Below are positions 30,801 through 42,204 of a DNA stretch of 64,000 nt, piece after piece (position 1 is the stretch's first letter; every line of letters starts with the position of its first letter). Location of the stretch: positions 340,001-404,000 of the forward strand of contig JACEHZ010000374.1 of the NCBI GenBank assembly GCA_017893485.1, given 5' to 3'. The translations under genes and the position numbers were made by a program. The notes beneath the pieces are model-generated. The model saw nothing but the letters and a program-made list of their open reading frames with translations, searched no databases and had not been told where the DNA came from. The DNA is from Hemerocallis citrina. Lineage: Eukaryota; Streptophyta; Magnoliopsida; Asparagales; Asphodelaceae.

Positions 30801-32053
30801 TTGAATTGACACAGATGGATGTGAAGACTGCGTTCTTACATGGGGATCTAGATGAAGAAATTTATATGTCGCAGCCAGATGGGTTCAAAATTGCTGGGAA
30901 GGAAAGTTGTGTTTGCAGGTTGAAGAAGTCTCTCTATGGGTTGAAGCAATCTCCAAGGCAGTGGTATTTGAGGTTTGATCAGTTTATGAAAGTGCAGGGA
31001 TATTCCAGAAGTGAGTATGATCATTGTGTCTACTTCAGGAAGTTGCAGAATGGTTCTTTTATATATCTGTTATTATATGTGGATGATATGTTGATTGCCT
31101 CTAAAAATGCTAAGGAGATTCAAAATTTGAAGAATCAGTTGAGTTCTGAGTTCGAGATGAAGGATCTTGGTGAAGCCAAGAAGATACTTGGGATGGAGAT
31201 AGCTAGAGACAGAGCAAAGGGCATAGTGAGTTTGACACAGAAGCAATATCTTTTGAAGGTGCTGAAACGGTTTGGTATAGATGAGAAGACTAAACCAGTC
31301 AGTACACCCTTAGCTCCTCATTTCAGAATTAGTGCTTCTCAGTCTCCAAGTACAGATGAAGAGAGACAGTATATGGCTAATGTACCTTACACTAGTGTGG
31401 TTGGCAGTTTGATGTATGCCATGGTTTGTACTCGACTAGACATCTCTCAGGCGGTGAGTATGGTTAGTCGATATATGCATGATCCAGGCAAAGAGCATTG
31501 GCAAGCAGCTAAATGGATTTTGAGGTACATAAGTGGCACCACAGATGTGGGTTTGAAGTTTGAAAGGGATGACAATATTAGCAGGTTATTGGTTGGATAT
31601 GTTGATTCTGACTATGCAGGTGATCTAGATAAGAGGCGGTCTACTACAGGCTATTTGTTTACTATGGCTAGAGCACCTATAAGTTGGAGGTCAAATTTGC
31701 AGTCCACTGTAGCGTTGTCTACTACTGAGGCTGAATACATGGCGGTTGCTGAGGCCATGAAGGAAGCCATTTGGATACATGGACTTTTGAAGAGCTTGGG
31801 GATTCATCGGGAGAAGGTGGAGGTACACTGTGACAGTCAGAGTGCTATTCATTTAGCGAAGAACCAAGTTCATCATTCGAGGACCAAACATATTGATGTC
31901 CGTTATCATTTTGTGCGTGATTTGATAAAGGATGGTGATATTCATTTGGTGAAGATTGGAACAGCTGATAATCCTGCTGATATGTTGACCAAAGTTGTTG
32001 GGGCAGCCAAGTTCAAGCATTGCATGAACCTGGCTAATATTTTGCATGTTTGA
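27888..32053 (+). pseudogene. copia Gag-Pol polyprotein with one frameshift
   Basis: The start is MAGDADATKDVV at 27888. The first frame is lost near 28229, where one A is missing after KSLE, and resumes in the frame that runs to 32053. Gag has a UBN2-type domain and a [14 protein letters not shown] zinc knuckle (~28655). Protease: [11 protein letters not shown] (D-T-A variant). Integrase: HLGH-type [20 protein letters not shown], then D-D-E in [16 protein letters not shown] and [28 protein letters not shown] and [11 protein letters not shown]. RNase [19 protein letters not shown] and KHIDVRYHF. Between integrase and RT is a Ser/Gly/Gln linker whose QST triplets are encoded by repeated CAGTCGACT. 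Apart from the one frameshift all catalytic motifs are present. Confidence 0.92.
30080..30275 (+). repeat. six CAGTCGACTG palindromes inside the integrase-RT linker
   Basis: Every copy encodes Q-S-T in frame, interspersed with EQQKSG and VLQQV repeats. The same 10-mer occurs six times in each LTR. Confidence 0.9.
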
Positions 32054-32194
32054 TAATTTGGCATGGGCGTTTGGGATAGTACTTTGCTATTGGTTTGTTT
32101 AGTATGTGATATCATACTAAGGTGGAGTTTGGGTTCGTTTGTTACATTTGGTGATGAGCAGTTGTTTTGGAGTATTTGTGGAGATTGCTTGGGC

Positions 32195-32259
32195 TACTTG
32201 GAAGATTTCACCAAGGTGGAGATTGTTGGATACTTGGAAGATCTCGCCAAGGTGGAGAT
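32195..32259 (+). promoter_or_regulatory. duplicated polypurine tract
   Basis: CCAAGGTGGAGATTG occurs twice, ending near 32226 and at 32261, inside a ~37-bp direct repeat (TACTTGGAAGAT...). The second copy abuts the 3' LTR. The first copy is followed by TGTTGGATA, a near-LTR start. Confidence 0.75.
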
Positions 32260-32757
32260 TGTAGGATAATGGCTCGATTCTGGTATTTGGTATCTGCAGT
32301 GTTCGAAAGTTTCAGAGCTTCAGTCGACTGGATGGAGGAGCAGTCGACTGTCCAGAGAGGAGTTTTCAAAGACTAAAGATACAACAGCAGCAGTCGACTG
32401 ATCAGTCGACTGTCCCGAAGGAAGTACCAGTCGACTGGTAATTGGACCAGTCGACTGTCGGCGGGCTTTGGATCCAGATTCGGCCCAATTCGAAAGGCCC
32501 AATAGTTTCCCTATAAATACACCCGTTAGGGTTTTGTAAATTGTAACACCTTATTCGGATTTTGAAGCCGTCATCTCTTGTAAAGGCTTTGTTTGCCCAT
32601 TGGAGAACATAGTAAAGAAACCCCAACCGCCCCTTGTGGATGTAGGCATCGTTTTGCCGAACCACGTAAATCTTGTGTTCTTGTGTTGCTTGCTTTTCTG
32701 TGTTTTCTCGCTGTTTCTCTCGTTTGATTGTTGGTTTGATTTGTATTCCGCACAACA
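32260..32757 (+). repeat. 3' LTR of the copia element
   Basis: 498 bp, same ends and length as the 5' LTR. Six CAGTCGACTG palindromes. Confidence 0.95.
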
Positions 32758-32773
32758 GCTTGGTGCTTCATGT

Positions 32774-32790
32774 AGTTTTTGAAATAACTT
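32774..32790. repeat. LINE target duplication, left copy
   Basis: AGTTTTTGAAATAACTT, identical to 39925-39941. It is followed by the LINE's short A-tail (TTTT on this strand). Confidence 0.85.
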
Positions 32791-33821
32791 TTTTGATGAA
32801 TGGGATAGAGTCAAAAGACTCCAACCCACCCAAAATATTATATAAATCAACAAAATATTATAAAGAAAAGGTTTTACAAGAGGTAAAAACCAGCACTAAA
32901 CAAAACACCGAGGGACCACAGAGCCAATTCCACCTCGGGGTCCGGTACCACTATAAACACAGACCACAAACAACTAACACTAACAGGGCTTCAGGCCACA
33001 GCAAAGCCATAAACAGCCTCACACGCCACTGTTCCGACGACGCCAGGGACGCCATCGAGACGAAAAGGCCGGCGAAACAGACACTCCATCCCTCTCCAAG
33101 GACGAGCAAGAGATGGGCTGCCCATGAACCGCACCATCCAGCCGCAGAGACCCAGCAAATCAACACGACGGGGAGCCTCTCAGACACCACTTATAGACAA
33201 CCTTTGGCGAGTCCCTGGAAATCAGAGCGCATAAAGCGCAAGAAACAAACCAGATACCAGAGGAGCACGCAAACAGAAGTAGCCTGAAGAGAAAATAATG
33301 TATATCCAAGAAGAGCAGGACCCAGCACTAGGGCCTAAGACGCGAAACAAGCACACAATCGCAGAAGCCATTACACTTTAGAGAGCAACAGATACAAAAC
33401 ATAAAGCTAACATGACTAATATATTAGATGAAGTTAGAGCATACAAACAAGTATTCCCAGAACATAGATATGCCAATAGAGCTGGTATTCAGAGCCACAT
33501 AGAGAAAAGAGGGTGGTAAAAGGGTACATCCAGTCCCAAAATAGAATTCGAAACCATGAGTATGCACCAAACTGAGATACCCTCAAACTGCCAGGAGCAG
33601 CAGGAAACCTGCGCAATTGAGGAAGAGAGCAGATGCACCTAGCTAAACCGACCTCAGCTCAGGAGCTAGAGAAGAGCTGCAAAAAACCAGATAAGGACTA
33701 GCCCGAGTCTCTCTAGAGACAAACAAAAGGGGCTAACAATGCACAAAAGAAGCATTAAGCTCCAACCTCAAACCTGTTACAAAACACAAGAAACCATAAG
33801 AATGATAGGAAATCGAGATAG

Positions 33822-36495
33822 TCATAAAGCATTAAGATTACGCAAGCAAATAGTAGCATCTGTTAATCTGTAGCAGTGAAGAGCTAATCTAGCCTTATGG
33901 TTTAAGGCCGCGACATAGAAATTGAAGAGATAGATAAATTCCTCAATAATTGTGGAGATATTGGAAGCTCTATGTTGGAACAATCGTTTGTTCCTCTCCA
34001 ACCACGAGACCCAAAAGATAATATGAACCGATAGACACCACGACTTACGATACTTGGAATTAATAGGTTTAACCAACCAACATGACTCAATCTTTTCGAG
34101 AATTTGCGGAAATTCCCAAGCTAAGGTAGCTATTTTCCATAACGGTCGGATGAAGTCACAAACGATAAGAAGATGATTGGCGCCTTCCTGACAATTGGAG
34201 CACAGTTGACACAATTGTTCCCAAGCCAAATTCCTTTTGTTAAGGATCTCAACCGTGAGTAACCGGTTGTTAAGGGCGAGCCAGCTATTGATTTTAATCT
34301 TCAGCGGTGCACAAGACTGCCAAATTAGTTTAGCAAAAGGGGAAGAAATACCTCGGAAGTTAAGGAAATTGTAGAAAGATTTGACCGTGAAGATCCCTGC
34401 CGAGTTCCACCTCCTGACACAGTCTTCTTTATCACCCCAAACGTAATGATTGAGAATGGCAAGGAGGTCATTGAGGTCCGCAGAGAGGTTAGGCGGGATC
34501 TCCACGGAGAAAGGGATATTCCAATGTCTTTGATTGTTAACGATAGTATAATAGTCAACCACATAAGCGGCTGGGTGGGACGCAAGGCGGAAGAGGGCCA
34601 GGAAAGCGGACGCTAGATTGATGTTTCCGATCCAAATATCCGACCAGAACTTGGTCCTGGATCTGTCTAGACAAATATGGCGGATGCCCACACTGAAAGC
34701 AGCAGCCGCTTTCCATACCCCTTTCCAGAACGGGGAAGCACTACGGTGCACTTGAGAGTGGAAATCCCCAATAAAGGAGGAGGGGAAACACCTATCTTTG
34801 ATGCTTTGAATCCAAGGGAGATGCTCGAATTTAAAGAATCTCCACAGCCATTTACCTAGCAGGGCTAAGTTCTGATGCCTGAGGTTTATCACCCCAAGGC
34901 CACCCGCCTCCTTAGAGGAGCAAACCTTAGTCCAATTACAAAGGTGAGACCCTGGCTTAGAACTGGAGGACCCAGACCAGAAAAAGTTGCTTCTAATACA
35001 GTCAATTCGCTTAAGAACCCAAGACAGAACGTAATAGAACGACATCATGTATGTTGGGATCGAGGAAAGAACAGAATAAAGGAGGATCAGTCTACCACTG
35101 TGGGAAAGCAGCTTACCAGCCCAAGAGTTGAGTCTGGCAACAACCTTGTCCACCATAGGAATCCAATCCGGTTTATGGTGTTTACCCCATCTGAGAGGGA
35201 TACCTAAATCAGTGATAGGGAAGGTAGCAATAGGACAGTTGAAGAAATTGGAAATCTCCAGTTGACGATTTGGGTCGCCTCCCAACCAAAGAACGGAGGA
35301 CTTTTGAAAGTTGATCGAGAGGCCCGATGCCAATTCAAAACAGTAAATAAGAAGTTTAAGGTTTCGAAGGGTTTGGAGATTCGGCTTAGCAAAGATAATC
35401 GTATCATCCGCATAGTGCAAAAGTGTGGATGCCTTGAAAGTTGCGAGTGGCTCCCAGGCCTTCGACAGCCTGGTTCGCCCAAGCATTACGAAGCAGTTTG
35501 CTGAAGACGTCTACAATAAGACAGAAGAGTAGGGAAGATAGGGGGTCTCCTTAACGCAGACCGCATTTAACCTTGAATTTGCGTCCTTCCGAACCATTCA
35601 CAATGATGGACGAAGTTCCAAAAAAGAGGTTGGATTTAATCCAAGCCAACCATTTTGGGCCAAAACCCCTATTAATGAGAATGTCAAACAGGAAATTCCA
35701 ATTGACATTGTCATAAGCTTTTTGGAAGTCTAACTTAAGAAGGATGCCTTCCGAATTTGTGTTGTGGCAGCGTGTTATGATCTCTTGAGCGGCCGCTACA
35801 CTATCGAGAATAAAACGGTCTTTGATAAAGCCCGATTGAGCACAATCAATAAGAAGGGAAATCACGGCACTAAGCCTGGCCGACAGCACTTTTATAATGA
35901 TTTTGAAAGTAGTATTAATTAAGCTGATCCGCCTAAATTGCGCCACAGAGTGTGCTCCCACCAGTTTGGGAATAAGCACGATGTTGGCATAATTGATACG
36001 ATCAAAAGAGAAGGAGCCCTGATGGAGTTCTTCAAAGCAACGAAGGAGATTGTATTTAAGCCATGGCCAGAATTTTTGGAAGAAAAAGGCGGGGAAGCCG
36101 TCTGGTCCTGGGGAGGAGTTGCTTTTTAACGAAAAGACCGCCCCTTTAATCTCCTCGAGGGAGAAAGGTGCCTCCAGAGATGAGAGGTCTTGAGCTGCTA
36201 GCCCATAAAGAAGGTTCCAGTCAATACTGATCGAACATTGTTTATACGTTTCGATCAGATTTTTATAAAAAGCAAGGAACACATCATGGATCTCTTGGTC
36301 GGAACTGAGATCCCGGCCGTTATCAGAGATCGAAAAAATGTGATTGGTACGTTGCTTATGCGAGGTAAAATTATGGAAAAAAGCGGTGTTACCATCACCT
36401 TCCTTCAACCACTTAAATTTAGCTCGTTGAGCCCATTTAATGTGATCTTGGTGGATGATGCTCGTCTTTGGGCTTGTGATTTCTTTTCTTTTCTT
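33822..36495 (-). pseudogene. LINE ORF2, reverse transcriptase and C-terminal half
   Basis: Two open pieces, 35551-36408 and 33822-35486. The first has KWLKEGDGNTAFFHNFTSHK, SSPGPDGFPAFFFQKFW, NYANIVLIPK, a 'RRISLIN' block and LDFQKAYDNVNW. It ends at TAA (35551-35553) where GLRQGDPLS is expected. The second has LLHYADDTIIF (the Y-A-D-D catalytic motif), LSINFQKSSVLW and GIPLRWGKHHKPDW. It then carries a zf-RVT-like C-terminus (LAWEQLCQLCSNCQEGANHL). A frameshift near 35487 separates them. Upstream the frame begins at the inversion junction (IKWAQRAKFKW). One nonsense and one shift make it inactive. Plus-strand frames over this stretch are shadows. Confidence 0.88.
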
Positions 36496-36518
36496 ATGGA
36501 AGGGCCCAAGGCCCTCTC

Positions 36519-38531
36519 TTGGGTAGAAGTGGTCAAAAAAAAGAAAAAAATTACCAATTACAATTCAAATTTCAAAGGGTTCCCCCGGCCCATCTTCCTT
36601 TTATGGGGCACGCCTCCTTGCCTAGTACAGGCTCTTTCATCTCTTTCCGGCCCAGGCCCACATTCCAGAAGGTTCCTGGGTCTTCTTCTTTGCATTTTTC
36701 CCGCCATCCCTCTTCTCCAATCCCCTCAACTTCTTTTACCTTCCCTTCTAAGTCTTACCGAACCCCTGTCCTCTGCTTTCGCTGCCTCCGAGCCGGGCAC
36801 GTTAAGCAACACTGTGTCTTCAAGATGAAGTGTCTTTTCTGTCTTAAGTCCGGCCATTCCAGACCCCGTTGTTTTGCTCTCCAAAAATTAGCGGGGCTCA
36901 CCCTTGGAGCGCCCATTCCGGATCAAGTGCTGGCAACTCTTGATCTTCCCTCCTTCCAACAGCAGTTGGCTGAGCAAGTCTCCGTGAAAGCTAAAAAGCA
37001 AAAAACTGTTTCTAAATCCCCCCTCCTCCCCACCCCTCCCTTTGAGAGTCGCCTCACTGAGCCTCCCCCCTCTCTTCCTCCGAACTCATCCACTCAGTTG
37101 GTCCCCAAGTCAAAGCCGCAGGTCTCACAAGTGTTCATCCTCCCTTGCAACCTGACTGATAGGTTGAAGCACTTTGACACTTACGCTGCGATTTCCTTTT
37201 CAGGGGGTTCTATCCCTATATTCACTTTAAACTCTTTTCTCGGTATTACTTGCAACGTGAAGGATTGGGAGTGGTTCCTTTTCTCATGTACCAACGGGGA
37301 CGTTGTCATCCGGTGTCCCTCTCCCAAAATATTGGAAGACCTCACCGGCAACTCCTCACTTGCTGTCGGATCGATCTCCCTTTCATTCCGAAAATGGGTT
37401 CATGTTCCCCCCCAGGCGCACCACTCCAGCACTTTCATTTCTAAAGTAACTCTTCTGGGGCTCCCTCCTTTTTGTGAGTCGGTGCGCGAAATTGGTGAAA
37501 TGACCAAATGTATTGGGGAAATCTTCAGCATTTCTTCGTCGAACAAGCTTGCCTCGGGATCCCTACAAGTGGAGGGTCTCTTCCTCTGCTCTAAGCTTCA
37601 GGAGCGCATCGAGGCTTTTAACTTGACCGATGGCACCTCCTCGTTTCCTGTCTCGGTGCAGTATCACGAGGTTGATGCTCCTATCGGCGACGGGTCGTTT
37701 CCCTCCACTGAGGCATCGATAATTGCTGCAAAACTAGCTCCGGTAACGCCACTTTTTCACCTTGGCTCTTCTCTTGTTAAACCTCCCGCGTCTTCGGTGA
37801 AGGGTAACTATCGAGGGACAGAACGCAAAAAGTACCCCTCTCTCAGCAAGAGCTTTGCCTCATCTCATGGAAAGAAGATCTCTCCTTCCAAGGCCCCGAA
37901 TCTCGTCTGGATTAACCCTGATGCTTCCAACCTGCAAGCGGCTAAAGCCGCTGCATTGCCTATCACCTCCGCAACGCCCCTTCCCCTTCCTTCTTCCGGC
38001 TCTGTCCCTGAGAAGTCTGAGTCGGGGGGGGGGGGGGGGAAGCTGCTTTTGCCGCCGGTCTCTTCCATCGCTCCAACTTCCACGCAGCAGGCTTCGGCAT
38101 CGTCGTGGCCGTCTTAGGAGATTAACCCCCACTTCGCCTCAGACTGGGACAAATTTCAGAAAGAGGTGCACTTCCCCCCTCGCCGAATGCCTTCTTCGCC
38201 TCCTTCTGTCTCCCGTATCAAAGTTCCCGTTCAATCCAAAGGTGACAGTTGGACTGAAAAGGATGATCTGCTTGCTGAAGAAGAGGCAGAGCTCCTTGCC
38301 GCTCAACCATCGAAGCAGGTATTCCCTATCTTAGCTCTTTCTTTTTCTAAGCATGCTAAAATTATCCTCTTTTATGCTCAGTCTGTTATCTGTTTTGTCT
38401 CGTTCGACACCCTCTCATTATCGAGACGGGTATCATGTTCCTACTTTCTCTCCCCTGCCTTCCCTTATTTGTCTCCCACTAAAGTGTTAAAGCACTGTGG
38501 AGACATTTTGGGCAAATTGACTGGCTCCTAG
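36519..38531 (+). pseudogene. LINE ORF1 (Gag-like, zinc knuckles)
   Basis: An open frame runs from 36519 to 38117 and, past an in-frame TAG at 38115-38117, on in the same frame to ~38531 (EINPHFASDWDKFQKEVHFP...). Two knuckles sit close together: CFRCLRAGHVKQHC and CLFCLKSGHSRPRC. The rest is a DUF4283/4-like RNA-binding part and Ser/Pro-rich linkers. Plant L1 ORF1 proteins bind the element RNA. The true start is uncertain: EGPKALSWVEVVKKKKK lies in a different frame just upstream, and the A-run at 36535-36549 probably contains a shift. A 13-base G run at 38027-38039 lies in the frame. Confidence 0.75.
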
Positions 38532-38964
38532 TCGTTAGGGGTAGTAGGTAGTTCGCCTGTGGACCTCAGGTCCATGACCGAACCTTCCCTTCCCCTCCCT
38601 TCTATTCAAGGGGTGGATCCCGCTCAAAAGAAGAGGTCTCCCAACGCCACTTGTAACAAACGTCTCATTAGGTCAAGTGCGCGTTTAATTGCTAAAAAGA
38701 TCGCGCAGGAGGTGTCCGTGCCCTCTGTCGCTTCGGGCTCCCGATCCAAAACTGCTGTATCCACAGTTGTGCCTCTATCCACTTCCTCTAATGAACCGTT
38801 ATCTCTCGGTTCTATATTCCTTTACCAGTTCGACCCTTTGTCTGATCTAGAATTGGCTGAGCAGGCTAGTCAATTGGGGTTTCAGTTCTCCTCTGATGTC
38901 TCGTTGCAATCAAGGACTTTAAGGGACCTTGAACATACTAGAGTCCTGGAGCACTCCCGCCCTC

Positions 38965-39924
38965 ATGATTAGTATTTCTTGGAACATCCAGGGCCTCCAT
39001 TGTCCTATGAAACAAAGGGCGATCTATCATCTGATTTCCTCTTCTCACTGCGACCTGATCTCGATTCAAGAATCTAAAATCGACTCTCCCTCCCCGTCCA
39101 TCCTCCGTGCGCTTAGCGGGAACATTTGTATCAAATGGATCTCCTTAAACGCTATCGGATCCAGGGGAGGTATCCTTTGCGATTTCAAGGAGTCTGTTTT
39201 CTCCCTGATCTCGGTTAGTAGGCTCAACTTCTTTCTTATCACCCAACTTCACTGGATCGCTCTTAATCGACCATTAACGGTGATCTCGGTCTATGGTCCC
39301 TCCACTAGTGAGAGGCGCAGCCTATTTTGGGATGAATTTCGTTCCCTTATCCTTTCTCCAACGACTTATGTTTCTTTTGCGGGGACTTCAACGTCACCAG
39401 GTTCGCATCAGAAAGATCCACCTCGACTCCCACTACGTTCCCTTCCTTCATCTTCAATGATTGCGTTCAAGATCTTCAGTTGACCGACCTACCGCTTAAT
39501 GGTAGATCGTTCACCTGGTCCAACCTCCGTCAAGCCCCCTCTCTCGCTAAACTAGATCATTTCCTTGTATCCCACGTTTGGATTAACCAGTTCCACAATT
39601 GCTTCGCCAAGGCCTTACCTAACCCATCCTCCGACCACGTTCCTATCGCCCTTTACTCTGACTTCCCGTTCTCCCATCAATATAAGTTTCGCTTTGAAAA
39701 ATTTTGGCTTGAGGACCAAGTTTTTGTCAAAATGGTGGAAGAATGTCTTTCGCGTGTCTCAGGCTCCTCCGGCTTGGGCAGCATTCTTCTCAAGCTTCAC
39801 GCTATCAAATTCGGTTGTAAAATCTGGCGCGCCGAGAGACATCACAATACGGAGTTCCTTAAAAACTATCTTCTAGCTTCCATTGAATCTTTTGACAAAA
39901 TGGAGGAGGGGGGTCCTCTCTCGG
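38965..39924 (+). pseudogene. LINE ORF2, endonuclease half
   Basis: It begins MISISWNIQGL (the N of the first catalytic block), then DLISIQESKI (the E), RGGILCDFK, ISVYGP and, after a one-base shift near 39370, FCGDFNVTRFAS (D-x-N). It continues to RSFTWSNLR, KLDHFLVS and PSSDHVPI (S-D-H). These are the APE-type endonuclease motifs of L1 elements, which nick target DNA. The 137-codon frame just upstream (38559-38972) may be the ORF2 leader. The sequence ends at the target duplication. The apparent final FLK residues come from duplicated target DNA. Confidence 0.85.
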
Positions 39925-39941
39925 AGTTTTTGAAATAACTT
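39925..39941. repeat. LINE target duplication, right copy
   Basis: AGTTTTTGAAATAACTT, a perfect match to 32774-32790. Confidence 0.85.
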
Positions 39942-42204
39942 GAAGTGTTTTAGTCCATCGTATCTGTATCCGTACTTCTAATTAGGGTACTTCTAATTAG
40001 GATAATGGTGGAGGATTCACATTTGATTACAATGCACATATTGCAGCAGACTGTACACTAAGTCTATTACATTGACAAACTCCTTTACATATATTTTCTT
40101 CGAGATCTTAGAAATTAAGGCTAATCGTAAAAGAGAGGACATACACCAAAACAAAAGAGATTGGAAATAGACTAATAGTCTTTATTTTATTTTATTTGTT
40201 AGGCCCCATGTTTTATTAATAAGACGTTAACAAAATAATCAAGAGAACTGGGCAAAATACAAAATACAAAGCAAAGTAAACAGTACAGAAAATAACACAT
40301 ATAACCTTCAACTAACATAAAAGGGTAGAAATAGAAGCAAAAGCAACGACACAAAACAGTAGGAGTAGAAACAAAGACAAAGAGGACACTCCAACATGCC
40401 CCTGGATGGTGGCCGAGGCGGATGCAGGATTGAAAAGTGAGGGAGGCTGGAAAAAAAATCGCAAAAGGTAACATGCAAAATATATATAAAGTTGTTATAG
40501 ATATTAGAGGAATAAAGTTGTTGTAAATACTAGATAGAATAGAGTTGAGCTTGGGCCCAAAAGAATAAATAGAAAACTCAAATATATATGGGGTGGCCTT
40601 TAAAAAATATTTAGGGGGGAGCTGAAGCGTAATTCTCACACTAATATACCAAAAAAAAAAAAAAATTTACAAATGTGGGGCGGGGGGGAAGGGACTGTAG
40701 CACACCCCAGCCCCCCTAGATCCACCCATGGAGGGTGGGAACTTCAAACACTGTGCACATACTAATGTTGGAGCCATTTCCACCACCACCTTGTCCTACT
40801 CCTCAACCTGGAAGACCTTGGTAATTCTTCCTCTCGAACCCGGCGCACTGTGCTGTAGCTCAAAAGACGAGACTACATAGCTAGGAGTACAATTACTAGT
40901 TCTACAAAAGCAAAAGTGATTCCTCACGCGGCAGAAACTCAGGGTCGTTGCAGCAATAATAGTCCTCAACCTGGAAGTAGACTAATAGTCATAGTCTTTT
41001 AAACATCATTTTAGGTCGCTTTAGAAACATTTCTGGATCTGATTATTGAGATAGGAGCATCTGAATGTTACGGTATTAATTTGCTTGGTTGGCTAGCTAA
41101 AAATTTAAAATCGGATACAAAAGTTGGTTTTACACTCTATTTAGTTATTATAGTAAAGATTCATCTGAATAGGTAAACTTACATTTTCCCCCTTCCCAAA
41201 ACCACATACTTGTCAACCACGATCCAAATACCGAAGGCATGGGTGATGAGTAAGGGCGGGTTGACAAAGAAAGATTAATGATGAGTTTAAGGGTGGGTTG
41301 ATCATAACTTTAGCCTAAAAGAAACATATAATGTCAGGAATTGGGTCACATTTGAGCAATATTGCTTGAGAGAACAAGTAAACAAGAACCATAATTATTC
41401 TCAGAAAAGCAATTCCATAAACACCTAAAAGTTCAAATGACATGAGTAAATGATGGAATGGATAGGCATCATGTGATCGATGCTTGAGTTTGTGACAACT
41501 TGATAGCATGAAATTAAGCATGCTTATTTTATTCAATTTTCTTATGTCTTTGAACTTTATCACTTGTCGTTAAAGCAATATCTATCACCATTATTTTAGA
41601 AGGTTTTTAACATGCTTTTCATAAATATCATAAATATGTATTTTCATATTTATCCTTAATATTACATGTCACATCTCTTAGTTATTAATTAAAAACACTT
41701 GCAACAGTGAAAAAATTACGGTCTATTTTAATAGACTTGGCGAGGAATAATTGAAATATCATTTTTTTACGTTCACACTTTATCTTCTTTCTCCTAGATC
41801 CAGGAGATTGTTAATGCAACTGATAGTCATCAGCTATTCTCGAAATTTCCTCAATTATATTTTTTAAGAAATGGATAAATTTATAATACATTTATCAAAA
41901 CTACATATTCTTCCTCGCATAACTTTTTTAAAATTTTCATTATTTTTGTATTTCTAATGATAGATTATAAGGTTTTTTTTTAATTTTCTTTGATTCTCTC
42001 TAAAATTTTAAATTTTTTTCATTTAATTTTAAATTTTGATTTTATAATTTGATTTATATTCATCTAGTAAGGGTAATCATGCTTAACTTAGGTATATCTA
42101 ATATATGGGTAAATATGTTGTAAGCTCTAAACCCCTAGGCGCATATATGCAAATACATATTCGTGAGGGGTATAAATGATATTATCATATTTATTAGGGG
42201 TACA
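39942..42204. other. AT-rich intergenic DNA
   Basis: No gene recognised. 40199-40639 holds a minus frame rich in Phe/Tyr/Cys that looks like chance. CCCAGCCCCCCTAGATCCACCCATGG near 40710 is reminiscent of an old repeat end. 40960-40990 repeats AGACTAATAGTC found at 40170. Confidence 0.4.

Larger units (their letters stand above)
27354..32757 (+). mobile_element. young, nearly intact Ty1/copia retrotransposon (Tork/Tnt1-like)
   Basis: 5404 bp with 498-bp LTRs. There is a perfect target duplication GCTTG (27349-27353 and 32758-32762), an initiator-tRNA-Met primer site, a polypurine tract and one gag-pol frame broken by a single base loss. The LTRs differ at three positions by eye (two adjacent to the poly-CAG region, one at ~27800 versus 32710). 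The insertion is therefore recent compared with all other elements here. Domain order Gag, PR, INT, RT, RNase H is diagnostic for Ty1/copia. Confidence 0.95.
32791..39924 (-). mobile_element. L1-type LINE with 5' inversion
   Basis: 7134 bp between perfect 17-bp duplications. From the left border to ~36495 it encodes, on the minus strand, the C-terminal part of ORF2 (RT and the zinc-finger-like C-terminus) and a ~1-kb 3' region. From ~36495 to 39924 it encodes, on the plus strand, ORF1 and the N-terminal endonuclease of ORF2. The endonuclease end lies at the outer edge and the ORF1 start at the junction. That is the order produced when the 5' half of a LINE cDNA is inverted during target-primed reverse transcription (twin priming). 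The A-tail is only about six bases. Confidence 0.85.

Noticed and set aside
33290..33820. Possible extra gene between LINE RT and the copia element
   Set aside because: It is the LINE 3' untranslated region, bounded by the 17-bp duplication. Frames are short and without motifs.
36238..36828. 196-codon plus-strand frame
   Set aside because: Its first part is the antisense of LINE RT and the rest overlaps ORF1 in another frame across the inversion junction.
40199..40639. 146-codon Phe/Tyr/Cys-rich minus frame
   Set aside because: No motif. The composition follows from A/C-rich DNA on the forward strand. It may be an old LINE tail but nothing supports a gene.
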